DNA from: Monoraphidium neglectum
Taxonomy: Eukaryota; Chlorophyta; Chlorophyceae; Sphaeropleales; Selenastraceae
Assembly (NCBI RefSeq): GCF_000611645.1
Contig: NW_014013482.1
Coordinates: 1-38,838 of the forward strand
Length of the DNA stretch: 38,838 nt
Direction of reading: 5' to 3'
Part shown: positions 21,101 through 32,884 of the stretch, one piece after another
Numbering within the stretch: position 1 is the first letter of the stretch
How the letters are laid out: every line of letters starts with the position of its first letter
Notes under the pieces: generated by a model
Seen by the model: only the letters and a program-made list of their open reading frames with translations
Told to the model about the DNA's origin: nothing
Databases searched by the model: none
Program-made: the position numbers and the translations under genes

Positions 21101-24100
21101 CAGCATGTGCATTCCTTAAGGAATGCATATGCTGTATACTGCAAGCTTGCAGTATACAGCGAAATCAGGAACAGTTGACAAGCATACTACAAGCCTGGAG
21201 TGCAGTGCCTTCTTGCTTGTAACTGCCTGCTTGCCATGCCACATGTGACGATCCAGTAGAGACCACCTCATGAGGTGACCAATCAAAACCACCTGACCTT
21301 CTGCACCCGCCCCAACCCTGGTTGCCGCTGCTGCGAGTAGATCTACAGCGGGGGCGGCATCTGGGGTTGGCACCGGGTTGCTGGCTTTTGGGTCTCAGCC
21401 CGGAAATCAAAGACTGTGATACACGCAAAAATTTACCCGCATCTGGCATGCCGCTCCTGTCTGCAGAACGTTTAACCGCACGCCAATCGCCATGTAGTAA
21501 TTGGACCCTGTTGGACCCTGCCTCACCGTGCTCTTGTTGTTGTCCACGCTCCCCTTCCTCATCGCAGCACCAAACTCAGCAAATCTCAGCTTTGCAGCCG
21601 CCATTCGGGCCACGGCTGGCGCCAACCAGGCCCAGACGGGACCACGCATCTCAATGCCGCCCTCGCAGCTGCTGCTCGTGCGGCCCGCTGCAAACTCGCG
21701 AGCTGCGGCCTTGGTGGGGCCCCTGACAACAGGCCTGCCAATCATCACGGGAGAGGTTGTCTCCTCGTACGAACCAGCCAGACCAGGCAGCCTCGCGCCC
21801 TCCTTCCAGGCACTCGCCCTGACCGCTGACGGCGAGCGCATGCCGGGTGTCCGTGTGGCGGCGCGCTTGTTGAGCGCAGCGCCGGGCGTGACCCTGACCA
21901 GCAACATCAACGTGACCGGGGACGACGGGCTTGCGACATTCTCCGGGATCAAGCTGCGCGGCAGCCCCGCCGACTACCTGATCGCCGTGAAGGCCGAGGA
22001 TTTTGACGTGGAGTCCGAGGCAAGGGTGGCCATCCGTGTCCGAGACTGCGTCCCGGGGGAGGTTAAGCCAATGGACGCGCCAGACACCTGCATGCTCTGG
22101 TGAGGTCGCGCATGCTGGCGGGTACATGCCGGGAGTTGAGGGGGCTTGGGCAGCGCTGGGCACGGCGCTGCAACAATGCAAGAGGGCGGTTGTTTGCCGT
22201 GGATAGCACAAAGCGTTGTCCCCAGCAGCCCAACGCTTCATGCGTCCACCCTCTCCTCACCAGCGCTTGTACCCGCCTTGTCAGACGCCGCGCATGCCTC
22301 ATTTGACTATATGCTCATCACCCTTCTCACCTGATTCAGAGTGGCTGCTGGCGCAAACATCGCATTTTGAGTCTCTGACCAGCTGAAATGCGCTCCTGCG
22401 CATGCCCCTCCTCCCATCACCACGCAGCCCAGTTGGCGTCTACTCTCTGGTTGATGCAAGCCAGATGACCGTCGGCACCCCTTGCAAGCCCTGCCTTCAG
22501 GGGGCACTGTGCTACAACGGCTCCCAATTGGTGGCGCGCAACGGGTACTACCGGTCAGCAAACTACTCTGAGCAGGTGACTGACTTGGCCTTAAATTGGG
22601 CACGCAAGTAATCAGTGCCGAAGTACGTGCGATTATTGCACCCAATGCTGCGCTTGGAAGCGAGACTGCGTACTGCTCACGTGCCCAACTTGTACCCGCA
22701 CAGCCGCAACCACTGTCCTTGCACGAGATTGCCGTCCGTGCCTCGGACTTTGTGCCCGCCGCGCCCCTGCAGGTGCACCCTTGCCCTAACCGAGCGGCCT
22801 GCACGGCGCCAGAGCTCGCAAACGCGACCTCACGGCCTTTCCTCACGCCCGCTGAGGCAGAGGCGGCCGCCAAGCCCGAGCAGCTGTGCGCCAAGGTGCG
22901 CATACTTTTGTGAGGGGCGATGCGCAGGGGGTGCGTTCAAGCTGGCTCCCTGAACGGCAAGTTGATTGTTGCTGCATCTGCACGTGTGCTTTAATCCCGA
23001 ATGTGTCGTGCACCAAAGGGGGGGCTGTTATTGGCAGGGTGCCCGACTCACCCCTTTTCATTGCACTCCATTCTGTTTTCATCACTTGTACGTACCAACT
23101 TGTACATGCCAACAAACCCGCAGGGCTACACGGGCCCCCTGTGCCTGACCTGCCAGCCAGGCTTCGGCAAAGCCGCCGCCCTGACGTGCCGCGCCTGCCG
23201 CAGCCCAGGCAAGACCATCCTCTTCTTTGCCATTGGGATGCTCGTGCTGCTCGCCTTCATGCACATCTCTGTGCGGCTCGCCCTCCGCGAGAACCAGGCC
23301 GCATCCACAGGCGCCGATGTGTTGCACGGCGGCGGCAGGCACGGCAGCAGCCGCAGCCGCGGCCGGCCCGTTGGCGCTGCTGACGTCATCAAGGTGATGG
23401 TCCGTCATCTGCAGCAGCTGCAGCTGATCTCCGAGGTTCAGCTGGACTGGCCGCGCCAGCTGGCAGAGTCCACCAGATGGATCTCGTGGCTCATCCAGCC
23501 AGGCGCAGCCACCTCGGCGCTCGAGTGCGTGGCGCCGCAGCTGCGGGGCGCGCCCCTCGCGGGCGCTCGCCTGGCGTTCTGGCTGCTCCTCCCGTTTGTG
23601 GTGTTTGCTGTGCTCCTTGGCACGCAGATGCTGCACCAAGCAGTGGCCCATGGGGTGCGTCACCGGCGCCCCATGAGTGCCCCGGCGGCCTGGCTCTTCC
23701 TGCGGAGCGTGTGGATAGTCTGCGGGATGACCTGTCTGTTCTTCTTCTTCCCAGTGAGTGTGGGACAGGGGGGAGTCATTGTTGATGCCGCGTTGCCGCG
23801 CGAGGGTGCTAGCGCCATAGCCTACCGCCTGGATGGTTCAGCGGCGATCTTGCGCCAGCAACGCATGATCATGAGTGCCCCCACCTATAGCAGGCGTGCT
23901 CGCACGCTCTTTGTTTCCATGCCTAGCACCTGCCACGACAGTGCCCGAACCTCCACCGGCTGTCCACACCACCTCATGCAGTATATGGTGGGGGCCGTGT
24001 TCAGCACGTTTGCCTGCATCAGGGTCGACAGGGCCGCCAGCGACGGGGCCCAGGGCCTGCAGCCCGGGCGGTTTGTCGGGAGGTTCTGGCTGGCGGACAT

Positions 24101-24693
24101 GTCCCAGCAGTGCTGGGCGACCGGCGGGAACCAGACGGTGCTGGCGCTGACCGTCGGGGTCCTGGGAACCGCAGTGCTGTGCGTCGGTCTCCCCGCCGCG
24201 ATCGTCATGGTGGTGCGCCGCCGCCGCGATTCGCTGGACGATCCGCGGTTCTTGCGGCACTTTGCGTCACTCATCAGCGACTACAAGCCCAATTACGCCT
24301 GGTGGGAGGCGGTCAACCTGGTGCTGATGGCGATGCTGGTGGCGGTTGGCACTTTTGGGAAGATCATGGGGGGTTACCTCAACCTCCTATCGCTGGCTGC
24401 CGCTCAGCTGCTGAGCGTGACGGTGCAGGCGCTGTGGCGGCCGCAGCGGGTGAGGCAGCTGCACTGGGTCCAGACGACGGCGTACTGCGGCGTACTGCTG
24501 GTGGGTGGTGTGCGCGGAATCGCCAGGCGGAATCACCAGGCTGAACGTTGTGTTTTCAGTTGACCCCTTGTGCAGGCTGTCAGCGCACTGTGCACAGGGG
24601 CCTGCGAACCACCACGCATGGGCTAATAATGGTTGCAATTGCTGTGTGTGTGCGTGCGTGCGTGCGTGTGTGCGTGCTTGCGTGCGTGCGCGC

Positions 24694-24746
<53 letters not shown>

Positions 24747-25713
24747 TTACAGCTCTTTTCCAGGGCCAAGGAGTGCCGCTCAAACGTCTTGTGGACAACC
24801 TTGCTGGCCTGGCAGGGGACCATTGGCAGAGTCGCATGCGCTCTCTGGCTGGGCGCTGCGACGTGCTGACCAGCACTCCAAACGACGAGCGCTGGCCGGT
24901 TGCTATGGTGTGTGCCCCTCAAGGCACATCAGCGCAAAGTCTGTCAGCCAATCACTCCTCCAACCACTCTATGTCGTTCGCCGGTCTGCAATCCCCTGCA
25001 GCTGGCCTATGCTGGTCTGACGTACTTTGATGTCTCAGGGTCAACCCCCGTCAACGACATCTGGCGGGCGTTTTCGGCCTTCTTTGTGGTGAGTTTTGAA
25101 GCGCGTTGCAATTTGACCATGCACGTTTGGTGCTGAAGCAATTGCCTGTCCCCGCAACCTAGAGGTGCTTGACCCACTGATGCTGCAACCCCGACCACCC
25201 GCCGCCTCGAACGACTGAAGGCACACACATGCGCACATGTGCGTGCCACACCCATGCACTGCACGTGCACCGGCACATGCACGCGCACGCGCACGCGTGC
25301 ACACACANNNNNNNNNNNNNNNNNNNNNNNNNNNNNNNNNNNNNNNNNNNNNNNNNNNNNNNNNNNNNNNNNNNNNNNNNNNNNNNNNNNNNNNNNNNNN
25401 NNNNNNNNNNNNNNNNNNNNNNNNNNNNNNNNNNNNNNNNNNNNNNNNNNNNNNNNNNNNNNNNNNNNNNNNNNNNNNNNNNNNNNNNNNNNNNNNNNNN
25501 NNNNNNNNNNNNNNNNNNNNNNNNNNNNNNNNNNNNNNNNNNNNNNNNNNNNNNNNNNNNNNNNNNNNNNNNNNNNNNNNNNNNNNNNNNNNNNNNNNNN
25601 NNNNNNNNNNNNNNNNNNNNNNNNNNNNNNNNNNNNNNNNNNNNNNNNNNNNNNNNNNNNNNNNNNNNNNNNNNNNNNNNNNNNNNNNNNNNNNNNNNNN
25701 NNNNNNNNNNNNN

Positions 25714-25772
<59 letters not shown>

Positions 25773-25777
25773 CCACG

Positions 25778-25826
<49 letters not shown>

Positions 25827-26354
25827 ATCCCGTCCCCGCAGGTGGTCGTCAACGCGGCCATCTTGACCTACCTGGTGGCACTGATTTTGATTGCCGGCGC
25901 CCGCACCCTGGTGCGCGTGCTCAGCCAGTCCGTGTCAAGCGGCGGCAGCCTGGAAGGCCTGGGGCGGCTGCTCACCAGGAGCAGGGTCGGCCTGATGCTC
26001 GCGGCCTCCGCGGCGAAGCTCTCGGGCAGCAGCGGCGGCCGCGGCGACGGCGACGGCGCGAAGGACGGGCGGATCGGCCCGGGCGGGCCGCGCGAGAGCC
26101 GCGCAGGCGTCGGTGGGGACGAGGACGGCGCTGCCCTTGAACGGGCGTCCGTGGGGCGGGACGCGCCGGTGCCGCCGCGCGAGTCGCGGCTGGAGGCTGG
26201 CATAGAGGAGGGCGACGACGCGAGCGCGTTTGTTGCGACAAGGCGGGAGGTGTGGGCGCAGCGGGCTGGGGCGCTCGGCGCGACGGTCGCGGCGGGCGCT
26301 GCGGCGGTGCTTGCAGCTGCAGAGGGTATCACGCCGCGAAGGGCCCCACTGTGA
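18119..26354 (+). CDS. Pmp-repeat beta-helix surface protein with multi-pass membrane C-terminus
   Basis: Thirteen exons: 18119-18191, 18392-18895, 19153-19652, 19904-20478, 20741-21011, 21341-21365, 21568-22099, 22428-22575, 22773-22895, 23124-23753, 23982-24500, 25002-25088 and 25842-26354. All phases match, giving about 1,499 residues. Residues 1-28 are a signal peptide (LVVNALLVALLADSVAA). Residues 150-650 hold repeated Asn-x(n)-Gly-Gly-Ala/Gly motifs, such as FTGNQADFGGAVV and FANNTALEGGAAAV. This is the pattern of chlamydial polymorphic membrane protein (Pmp) repeats, which fold as a right-handed beta-helix; N-glycosylation sequons are frequent. Residues 700-820 contain GDDGLATFSGIKLRG, like a bacterial Ig-like (Big-1) domain. 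Cys-rich modules follow (GTPCKPCLQGALC, GYTGPLCLTCQPGFG). From residue 945 there are about seven or eight membrane spans. The tail is a charged cytoplasmic region. Adhesion or sensing at the cell surface is inferred; no enzyme motif was seen. The alternative acceptor of exon 4 (19904 or 19910) changes two residues. Confidence 0.85.
21100..21160. repeat. Two overlapping palindromes in intron 5 of the Pmp-repeat gene
   Basis: Positions 21100-21135 form a 36-base palindrome with one mismatched pair, centred on TTAA. Positions 21131-21160 form a perfect 30-base palindrome centred on AAGCTT. They share five bases (GCTGT). Each could form a hairpin or cruciform. Confidence 0.9.
24642..24746. repeat. 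GTGC/(TG)n/(GA)n microsatellite in intron 11 of the Pmp-repeat gene
   Basis: TGCG units, then pure TG, then a short GA run, all within the intron 24501-25001. Confidence 0.88.
25227..25307. repeat. CA-rich simple sequence left of the assembly gap
   Basis: CACATG/CACGCG-rich sequence in intron 12 of the Pmp-repeat gene that leads directly into the N run. Confidence 0.8.
25308..25713. other. Assembly gap (406 Ns) inside intron 12 of the Pmp-repeat gene
   Basis: Unresolved bases bounded on both sides by CA repeats. Exons 12 and 13 flank it and are phase-compatible (both phase 0), so the gap probably hides only repeat sequence. Confidence 0.97.
25714..25824. repeat. (CA)n microsatellite right of the assembly gap
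   Basis: Near-perfect CA units followed by a short CG run, ending 17 bases before the exon 13 acceptor. Confidence 0.93.
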
Positions 26355-27694
26355 AGGGGGCTGGCTGCGCGTTGAAAACGCTTTAGAGTCCGCAACAATA
26401 GCACAGCACACAAGCGAGCGTCCAAAAAAGCATGAAGAATGCACAAGCTTCCCTTCATCACCACCAACTTCATATCTGACAACCTGTGGGTGCACTAGGC
26501 CTTATTACTCCTGTTTGTCCCGGTGGCCCCCAAAGGACGCATCGGTGTGGACAGCCCTTCCTGTGTGTGGCCGTGTGCCGCCGCCACTCTCCGCTTGCTC
26601 GTGTGGGCTCTGTCTGTTTTGGAGTGCGCCCCCTGACTACAGGCGCACGTCCCTTGTTTCCTGCAATAATGCCACTGATCAAGGATGAGTACCTCCACGG
26701 TGTCGAGATCCAGATATCTTATTATGTTGAAAGCACCGAGAGATGCCTGGCACTCAACGACGACCGATCTTGGGAGGACAGGGTGTTGCCCCCTTGCCAT
26801 CTTCGTGTCTGCTGCTATCCCGTCTGCTGCATGACTCAGCAGCGGCTCATAGGCACGTGGCTGTGGCTCGGCTGTGGAGCGTTTTCTGCATTAGTATTAC
26901 ACCAGCACTGCCGCCATCGTGCACATTTCTGTGGGTCCTTGGTTGGGCTGGAGCAACGCTGCCCGCCCCCTCCAACCGCCATGCCCTGGCTGGCACTCCT
27001 CCCACACGCTCCTGAACTTGCCTGCGTTGCCGGCCTCTGTGTGTCTTCGGTGCACCTGTGTGCTTGCAACAGGGTGGGCCATGCCTGACTGCGGTTCCGG
27101 TTGCATTTGTAGCAAAGAAATGTGCGCGGTGCTAATTTTGCTTGTTTGTGCCACAGACCGGGGTTGATGCGGCGTGTCTGCTTGTTGTCCATTCATGTAT
27201 GATATAATCTTCACATAGCCCTTGCGAGATAAATTACACAAGATCCGGGCTCGGGCTTTTTGATACGTCACACCTGAAATCACTGTCATGATCGGCACCC
27301 TGAGCCTCAGCGTGCCTTGCCCATGCCGCACACAGTCAACGATCTGCCCCGATATTGCGGTGCAGGATTATGATATCAGGTGTTGTGCAGCTGTCCACAC
27401 AGCCTGTACATAGGTGATTCGTGCATGTATTCACCCAGCCAGCCATGCAGCTGGAGCCCTACGTGCCAATCAAGCCAATTGACCAACGAGTGCAAGGCGC
27501 CACATCAGCAGCGCAGCACTGCCGATGTGAAGCTGGCCGACGTTCGCACTGTGAGCAGCACACCTTTAAAGAGAATTGAACAGTGCTCGTTTCCACAGAA
27601 ACGTGGTTCGTCCCTGCAGGGTCACTCGGCGACCGCCTGAGAATAAAAAAATCCGGGCAAGCTTGCCCATGCGCACTGCGCAAACCCAGCACTG
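26355..27694. other. Intergenic region between the Pmp-repeat and F-box-like genes
   Basis: About 1.3 kb holding the 3' UTR of the upstream gene and the promoter of the next. No TGTAA was found on the plus strand. A short open stretch near 26669-26785 has an ATG and even codon use, but it matches nothing I recognise and is not called. Confidence 0.4.
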
Positions 27695-29374
27695 ATGTAC
27701 GGGCTCAACACGGAGCTCTGGTCGCGCGTGCTGCAGCAGCTACCCCGCAAGGCACTTGGCAGCGCGCGCCTCGCATGCCCACTCTTCGCACGCCTGTCGT
27801 ACGCGCTCGACGCCGCGGCCATCATCACCCTCACGCCAAGCAACTGCAGCATGAATCGGTGGATCAAGTGGCACCGCTTCGTTCGGCTGCGCGAAATCAA
27901 GCTATATGGCTGCCGAGGGCGCAACTGTCATGACGCTGGCGCCTTGCTCAACTGCTTCGGATACGTGATACCGCGCGATGCAGCTGCGCTCGCGCGCGTG
28001 ACGTCTTTGAGATTGGGAATGGGCGCCGACACTTCGCTCGACAGAGCCGTGCTCGCGCTCGTGCTGCTGCGGCTGCCGGGGTTGCTGGCCATCGTGATGC
28101 CACAGGGCTGCGGGGTGATCGATTCATTTGCTGAAGTGGTCATGCTGCCACAGGCGGTCCCTGGGCTGCGGCACCTCGACGCGCCCGACCTCGAAGCAGG
28201 TCCCGCCACAGCGCAGCAGCTCAGGAAGCTTCCTCTTGAGTCCTTGACGATAAGGTGGCTGGTCAACGGCATTGGCGACGACGATGACGACCCCGGCGGC
28301 AGCCTCTCAGACGCGATCGCGGCGCTGCCGTGCGCGACGCTGACGCGCCTGGACTTGGTGGGGCGCATGGTGCCCGACATGGAGGACGGCACGTCGCAGT
28401 GGGAGCCCGGGCGTCTGATGGTCCCGCCTGGCGGCTTGAGGATGGCGCAGCTGCGGCGGCTGGGAGGGGTGGAGCTGACGCCCAACCTGGTGCGGGGGGG
28501 GGGGGAGCGGGATGCAGGGGCGAGGGGGCCGCGGCGAGGGGCCGATGGCAAACACCCGGGGATGCGGTCCGGGGCCGCGGGGCTGAGGGGAAGGGCAGCC
28601 TGGCAATTGGCGCGCAGCAGGGACCAAGGTGCGTGCAAGGCGTCGCGCGGTTTCTCAGGCAGAAATGGGCAAGCGTTGCTGATGTGCAGTTGCATGCTTA
28701 GTTTGCAGCGCTGCAAAGCGATGCATGTGAACGCCCTACTGTCAACCCGCCTTGGTCAAGCCCGTTGCACCTTATTCGGCAACAAGCCCGCATCTGCGCC
28801 TACGCCTGCATGCGCCGCAGCTCCTGCCGATTTCTAGGGGCATGCCCCTCCTGCGGGACCTGAGCGTGCTGCCCGCCGGCGACTGGGCGGACCAGCCGCG
28901 CGACGCGTCCTTCCCGCGCGTGACGCGCGCCGTGTTCCGCTTCACGAAGCCTGGCTTTGAACATGCTGACCTGGCAAGGCTGCTGCCGGCGGTGCGGCGG
29001 CTGATCCTCTTCCCGGAGGACTTTGACCCGTACTTTGTGCAGCCCCAACGGCCCAGTCTGTCGGGGCTCACGGCGCTCGAGTGCCTCAGGGTCGGCGACA
29101 ACATCCTCCACGGCGAGGTGGGGCTGCCGTGGCGCCAAGACAGCTTCTGGCCGCTCACGCTCCCGGACGCGGCGGCGCTCGCTTGCGCGCCGCGGCTGCG
29201 GCTGCTGGCGTGCGATGTGCGGATGCTAGGGGCGGCGCGGCTGCTGACGCGGCTGCCGTCGTCGCTGGAAGCCCTAGACCTCAACCTGTGCTTAGAGGCA
29301 GAGGCGTGGCAGGCAGGGGATGTGGGGCAGCAGCAAGAGCAGCAGCAGGAGCCGCCGCAGCAGCAGCAGCAGCA

Positions 29375-29431
<57 letters not shown>

Positions 29432-29921
29432 CCAGCAGCAAAAGGAGCAGCAGCAGGAGCAGCAGCAGCAGCAGGAGCAGCAAAAGGAGCAGCAGCAGGA
29501 GCCGCCGCCAGCGGATGGCCCCACCACCAAGTACGATGCCTGGCAGGCCCTTCAAGGGCTGACGCACCTGATCAGCCTCATGCGCCTTTCGATGGATGCC
29601 CCAGACATGCGCTTCAGCGCCGACACGGTGACGCGGCTCGCACTGGCGCTGCCCCAGCTGCGCGAGCTGGCCATCAAGGCGGCGGCCATGGACCTAGGGC
29701 ACGTGGCTGCGCTGGCGGCGCACCCCGGGCTGCGGCGCCTGGTCGTGCCGGACGATGCGTGGTGGGAGGAGCAGTGGTGCGGCGGGGAGCGTGTGCCACG
29801 GGCGGGGATGACGAAGCTCGCATCTGAGCACGCGGCGCAGGGGCTAATTATTGAGCCGTGGGGCGGCACCCGCTTGCAAAGCGCGATCGCAGAGGCGTGG
29901 GGCGGGTTGGACAACGAATGA
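27695..29921 (+). CDS. F-box-like protein with degenerate leucine-rich repeats and polyGln insert
   Basis: Two exons, 27695-28489 (265 codons) and 28821-29921 (366 codons plus TGA), joined by a phase-0 intron (CCCAACCTG|GTGCGG, GCCGCAG|CTC), giving 631 residues. The N-terminus (LWSRVLQQLPRKALGSARLACPLFARL) fits an F-box-like helix set. The rest has spaced Leu-rich segments such as VTSLRLGMG, LESLTIRWL, LTRLDLVGRM, LTALECLRVGD, LEALDLNLCLE and LRELAIKAAAMDL, typical of degenerate LRRs in algal F-box proteins. By family it would be the substrate receptor of an SCF ubiquitin ligase. The F-box match is by eye and not strong, and no substrate can be proposed. Residues about 435-492 are an insert of Gln with Glu and Lys encoded by CAG repeats (29328-29498), sitting between two LRR blocks. 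The splice restores the LRR spacing, which supports the model. Confidence 0.65.
29328..29498. repeat. (CAG)n coding repeat, polyGln in the F-box-like protein
   Basis: CAG triplets interrupted by GAG, CAC and AAG codons, in the Gln frame of the plus-strand gene. Confidence 0.93.
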
Positions 29922-30731
29922 CCTTTACCTTGCAAACTTATGATGCTGGATCGAGGGTTTTTCGCCTGTGCGACTTCGTGCCGCACTGCGCTGCGCCGTG
30001 CAGTGGGCGGGCTGGCAAGCAGTGTGATATGTGCGACTTTTGGCTGACCGGTCTGGAAAGCAGCACGGGACCCTTGCAAGCGGATGCAGCTCAGTCTCTA
30101 CTTCACTCTATTCACAACCATCATATGGGATAGGATTCCCAGAAGAGGTTTCCAAGCCTGAACACGAGTAACGCCGGCCGGCCCCGACCTACTTTAGAGG
30201 TGTGGGTGCCCAAGCAAAGCCTAGGAGAGATCAAAGCAGCGCGCAGGCGCGCGGCGCCTGCACACGCAACCTTCGCACAGCGCGATCTTTTCCTTTCAAC
30301 AAGCAGAAAATTGAGGCAGCCTCACCCGTGGCCCAGCACCGCCGCCTGAGCACCCTCCCACCCGCCCACCGACAGTCGGGACTGATCACTGAGCTCATGG
30401 GCGTGCACGCAGTCCACATGCCAGCAAGTGAGAGGTGACCAGTAGTCTGACGGGTGTAAATGCTCCAGTACAGGCTCTCAGCTCTATCCACTGAGGTCTC
30501 AACGGATTAGATACGGCGGCGAAGGGGCGTGTTCGTTATTCACCCCGCTCACTGCTGGCTGTTGTCGGGTGATTGGTCTAGAGACATTTTCGGGAAGAGG
30601 TTCGACCAGCTTGTGCACATTTTGCACCACGACTCTGCCGCGACGCGCCGCGCTCACTGCGGCGCCACCCCACCAGCAGCAGCGCAAGCCAGCATCTCCT
30701 GCTGCTCCCCGTTGTGGCGGCCGCGCACGTC
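29922..30731. other. 3' UTR of the F-box-like gene and promoter of the second MYND gene
   Basis: No separate gene. TGTAA at 30455-30459 marks the probable end of the upstream transcript, leaving about 270 bases of promoter and 5' UTR before the ATG at 30732. Confidence 0.5.
30455..30459 (+). promoter_or_regulatory. Poly(A) signal TGTAA of the F-box-like gene
   Basis: TGTAA about 530 bases after the TGA at 29919-29921. Confidence 0.5.
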
Positions 30732-32590
30732 ATGGCTGCAGCATTTCATGACGCCTTCACAACGGCCCTGGGAGCCGTGGTACTAAGCTCCGAGAGCAGC
30801 CCCTGGGCCGCTCCGACGGGCCCGTTGCAGCGGCTGCGCGCCGCGTGCAGGCGCCACCATGGGACCCTCGACGAATCCACCTGGCTGGCGATTTCCCCAA
30901 ACGTGCACATGTGCCCCTACCCAGACATGTCCGAGCGCGCTTGCCAGTTGCTGTCCTGCTCGATGGAGGGCTGCCCCGCGCGCCGGCAGCAGTTCCTGTC
31001 GTGGCGGAGCCTGATCAGGGGCATGGTGGGCCTGGTGGAGCAGGGCAGCCGCGGCCATGTGGCGGGGCCCCACGCCGCGCGCGTGATCTACGACCTCTTC
31101 GACCCCGCCGACCCCAGCCACGACGCGGCCGCCGCGGCCCAGATCCTCGTCACCACGCCGGGCGCAGTCACGGCGCTCGTCGGACTGCTGTCAGCCCTCT
31201 CGCGGCGCGGGCGCGACCGGCTTAGCCAGTGCGTGCCCTGCCTCGGGGCACTCTTCTTCCTCCTGGCGGCAGACGCGCCCCGCACCGCGGCGCTGCAGGC
31301 GCTGGCGCTGCCAGAGCTCCCTGATGCGCTGCTGCGCGTCGCAGGTTCGCCTCCCCCCTCCGCGCGTACGGGGATTGAGCCCTGCACCAGTATGGCCTCG
31401 ATGCGGTGTGCGGCTCTGCCAAAGGCGGTGGATGCGTCACAGTCGAAAAACCTTCAGGGCGCATAGGAAGACGCGATGGGGAAGCTATCAAGCCGCCTGC
31501 GCCCCTGGCCCGACTCGTCCCACAGCTCCCTGCCCGGGTACCCCCCCCCCAAAACCGCGCAGCTCCGGAGGGGGACGCGCTGAGCGGCGCGTCCGCGGAG
31601 GACCTGAGTTTGGCGTGGAACTACGGCGTGAAGCTGGCCCTGTGCCTGGCGCAGCTCGTGAAGGACTCTGAATCGGCAGGGCGCGCGCTGCCAGAGCCGT
31701 GCGCGGCGCAGGTCGGGCCGGTCATGGACCTGGTCTTTGCCCTCATGGGGCGCCCGCCACCCAGCCTGCCTGCTGACACGCTGGCCCAGGTGGGCCTCGC
31801 GCACCAGGCGGCGGTGCAGGTGCTGCAGGCGCAGCGAGGGGGGGTCCCCGACGAGCGGCAGCTGATGGAGCAGCTGGTGCAGGTGCGGCAGCAGCAGGCG
31901 CAGCAACTGGCGGCGCTGCAGCAGCAACGCGGCGAGCAGCGGGGACGCCAGGGGGAGGCCTCAAATTCGCCGGCGGCGGCGGCGGCGGCACGGTCGCCGG
32001 GTGCAGCAAAACCCCGTAGGGCGTGCGCGGCATGTGGGAAGCAGCGCGGAACGCTGGGCGTGAAGCTGCGGCCTTGCAATGGCTGCAGCCCGCCGCTCGC
32101 TATATACTACTGCAACGTGAGTCCCCTTGGCATGGGCGCAGGCAGGCGAGTGCGCGGGCGTGTTGCATTTGTTTTTGCGCCTGTTTTGCATGTGTGAGCG
32201 CACACGTATGTGCATGCATGCATCCAGGTCATACGCACGTTGTCGACGCGGGCACCAGTTATCCAGCCATGCACCACACGTCCGGCTTGACGCCCCTCCT
32301 CCTCCCCGCCCCCTTCATGTCGTGCTCACCACAAGGTGGACTGCCAGAAGGTGGGCAGCCACTGTGCACGTCCGCAAGAAACAAAGCCTTCCTGCCGGCA
32401 TGTTCTGTGTCCAGTTGCCTGCGAGGGCCGGCACACCCACATACACATGCGCTTGCTCAGTGTGTTGCACTGACCCTTTCACTACGCGGCTCCTGCCCCA
32501 CACTCTTGCCCACCTCGGCAGTCTCACTGGCCGCACCACAAGGCCGATTGCAAGGCGGCGCAAAAGCAGAGAGAGCAGCAGCAGCAGCAG

Positions 32591-32630
<40 letters not shown>

Positions 32631-32884
32631 GGCAGCCGGGGCCTTCTTCGCAGCAAAACGCGCGAGATGCGGCACCCTCAGTGGTCAGCCCGCCTCCGCG
32701 CACCTTCGAGGAGCTGATGATGCTGCCGGCGCGCGAGCTGCGGGCGCTGCTGACGTCATGCGGCGTCAGCGCTGCGGGGCTGGTGGAGAAGGCAGACCTG
32801 GCGCGCGAGGTGCTGGACGCACTGCAGCGCAGCAGCGGCGGCGGCGGCGGCGGCGGCGCGAGCAGCGTTCCCGGCAGCCGATGA
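30732..32884 (+). CDS. MYND zinc-finger protein with helical N-terminus and SAP-like C-terminal motif
   Basis: Four exons: 30732-31344, 31563-32116, 32336-32350 (15 bases) and 32522-32884 (TGA 32882-32884). Phases match, giving about 514 residues. Residues 1-330 are mostly helical and Leu/Ala rich and match no family I recognise. A Gln-rich segment leads into the MYND finger: CAACGKQ, PCNGC, YYCN, then VDCQK from the 15-base exon, then SHWPHHKADC. All eight ligands and the conserved Trp are present only after correct splicing. A polyGln run (32575-32631) follows. The C-terminal ELRALLTSCGVSAAGLVEKADLAREV resembles the SAP-like helix-turn-helix motif seen at the end of several ubiquitin-ligase and stress proteins. 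A scaffold or regulatory role through the MYND finger is inferred. The first ATG in frame is 30732; an upstream GTG is in frame but not a likely start. Confidence 0.88.
32575..32631. repeat. (CAG)n coding repeat, polyGln in the second MYND protein
   Basis: CAG triplets directly after the MYND finger in exon 4, in the Gln frame. Confidence 0.9.

Noticed and set aside
25007..26354. Open frames reading through the run of Ns
   Set aside because: They are artefacts of unknown bases and CA/TG repeats. Only exon 13 (25842-26354) is supported by its splice site and phase.
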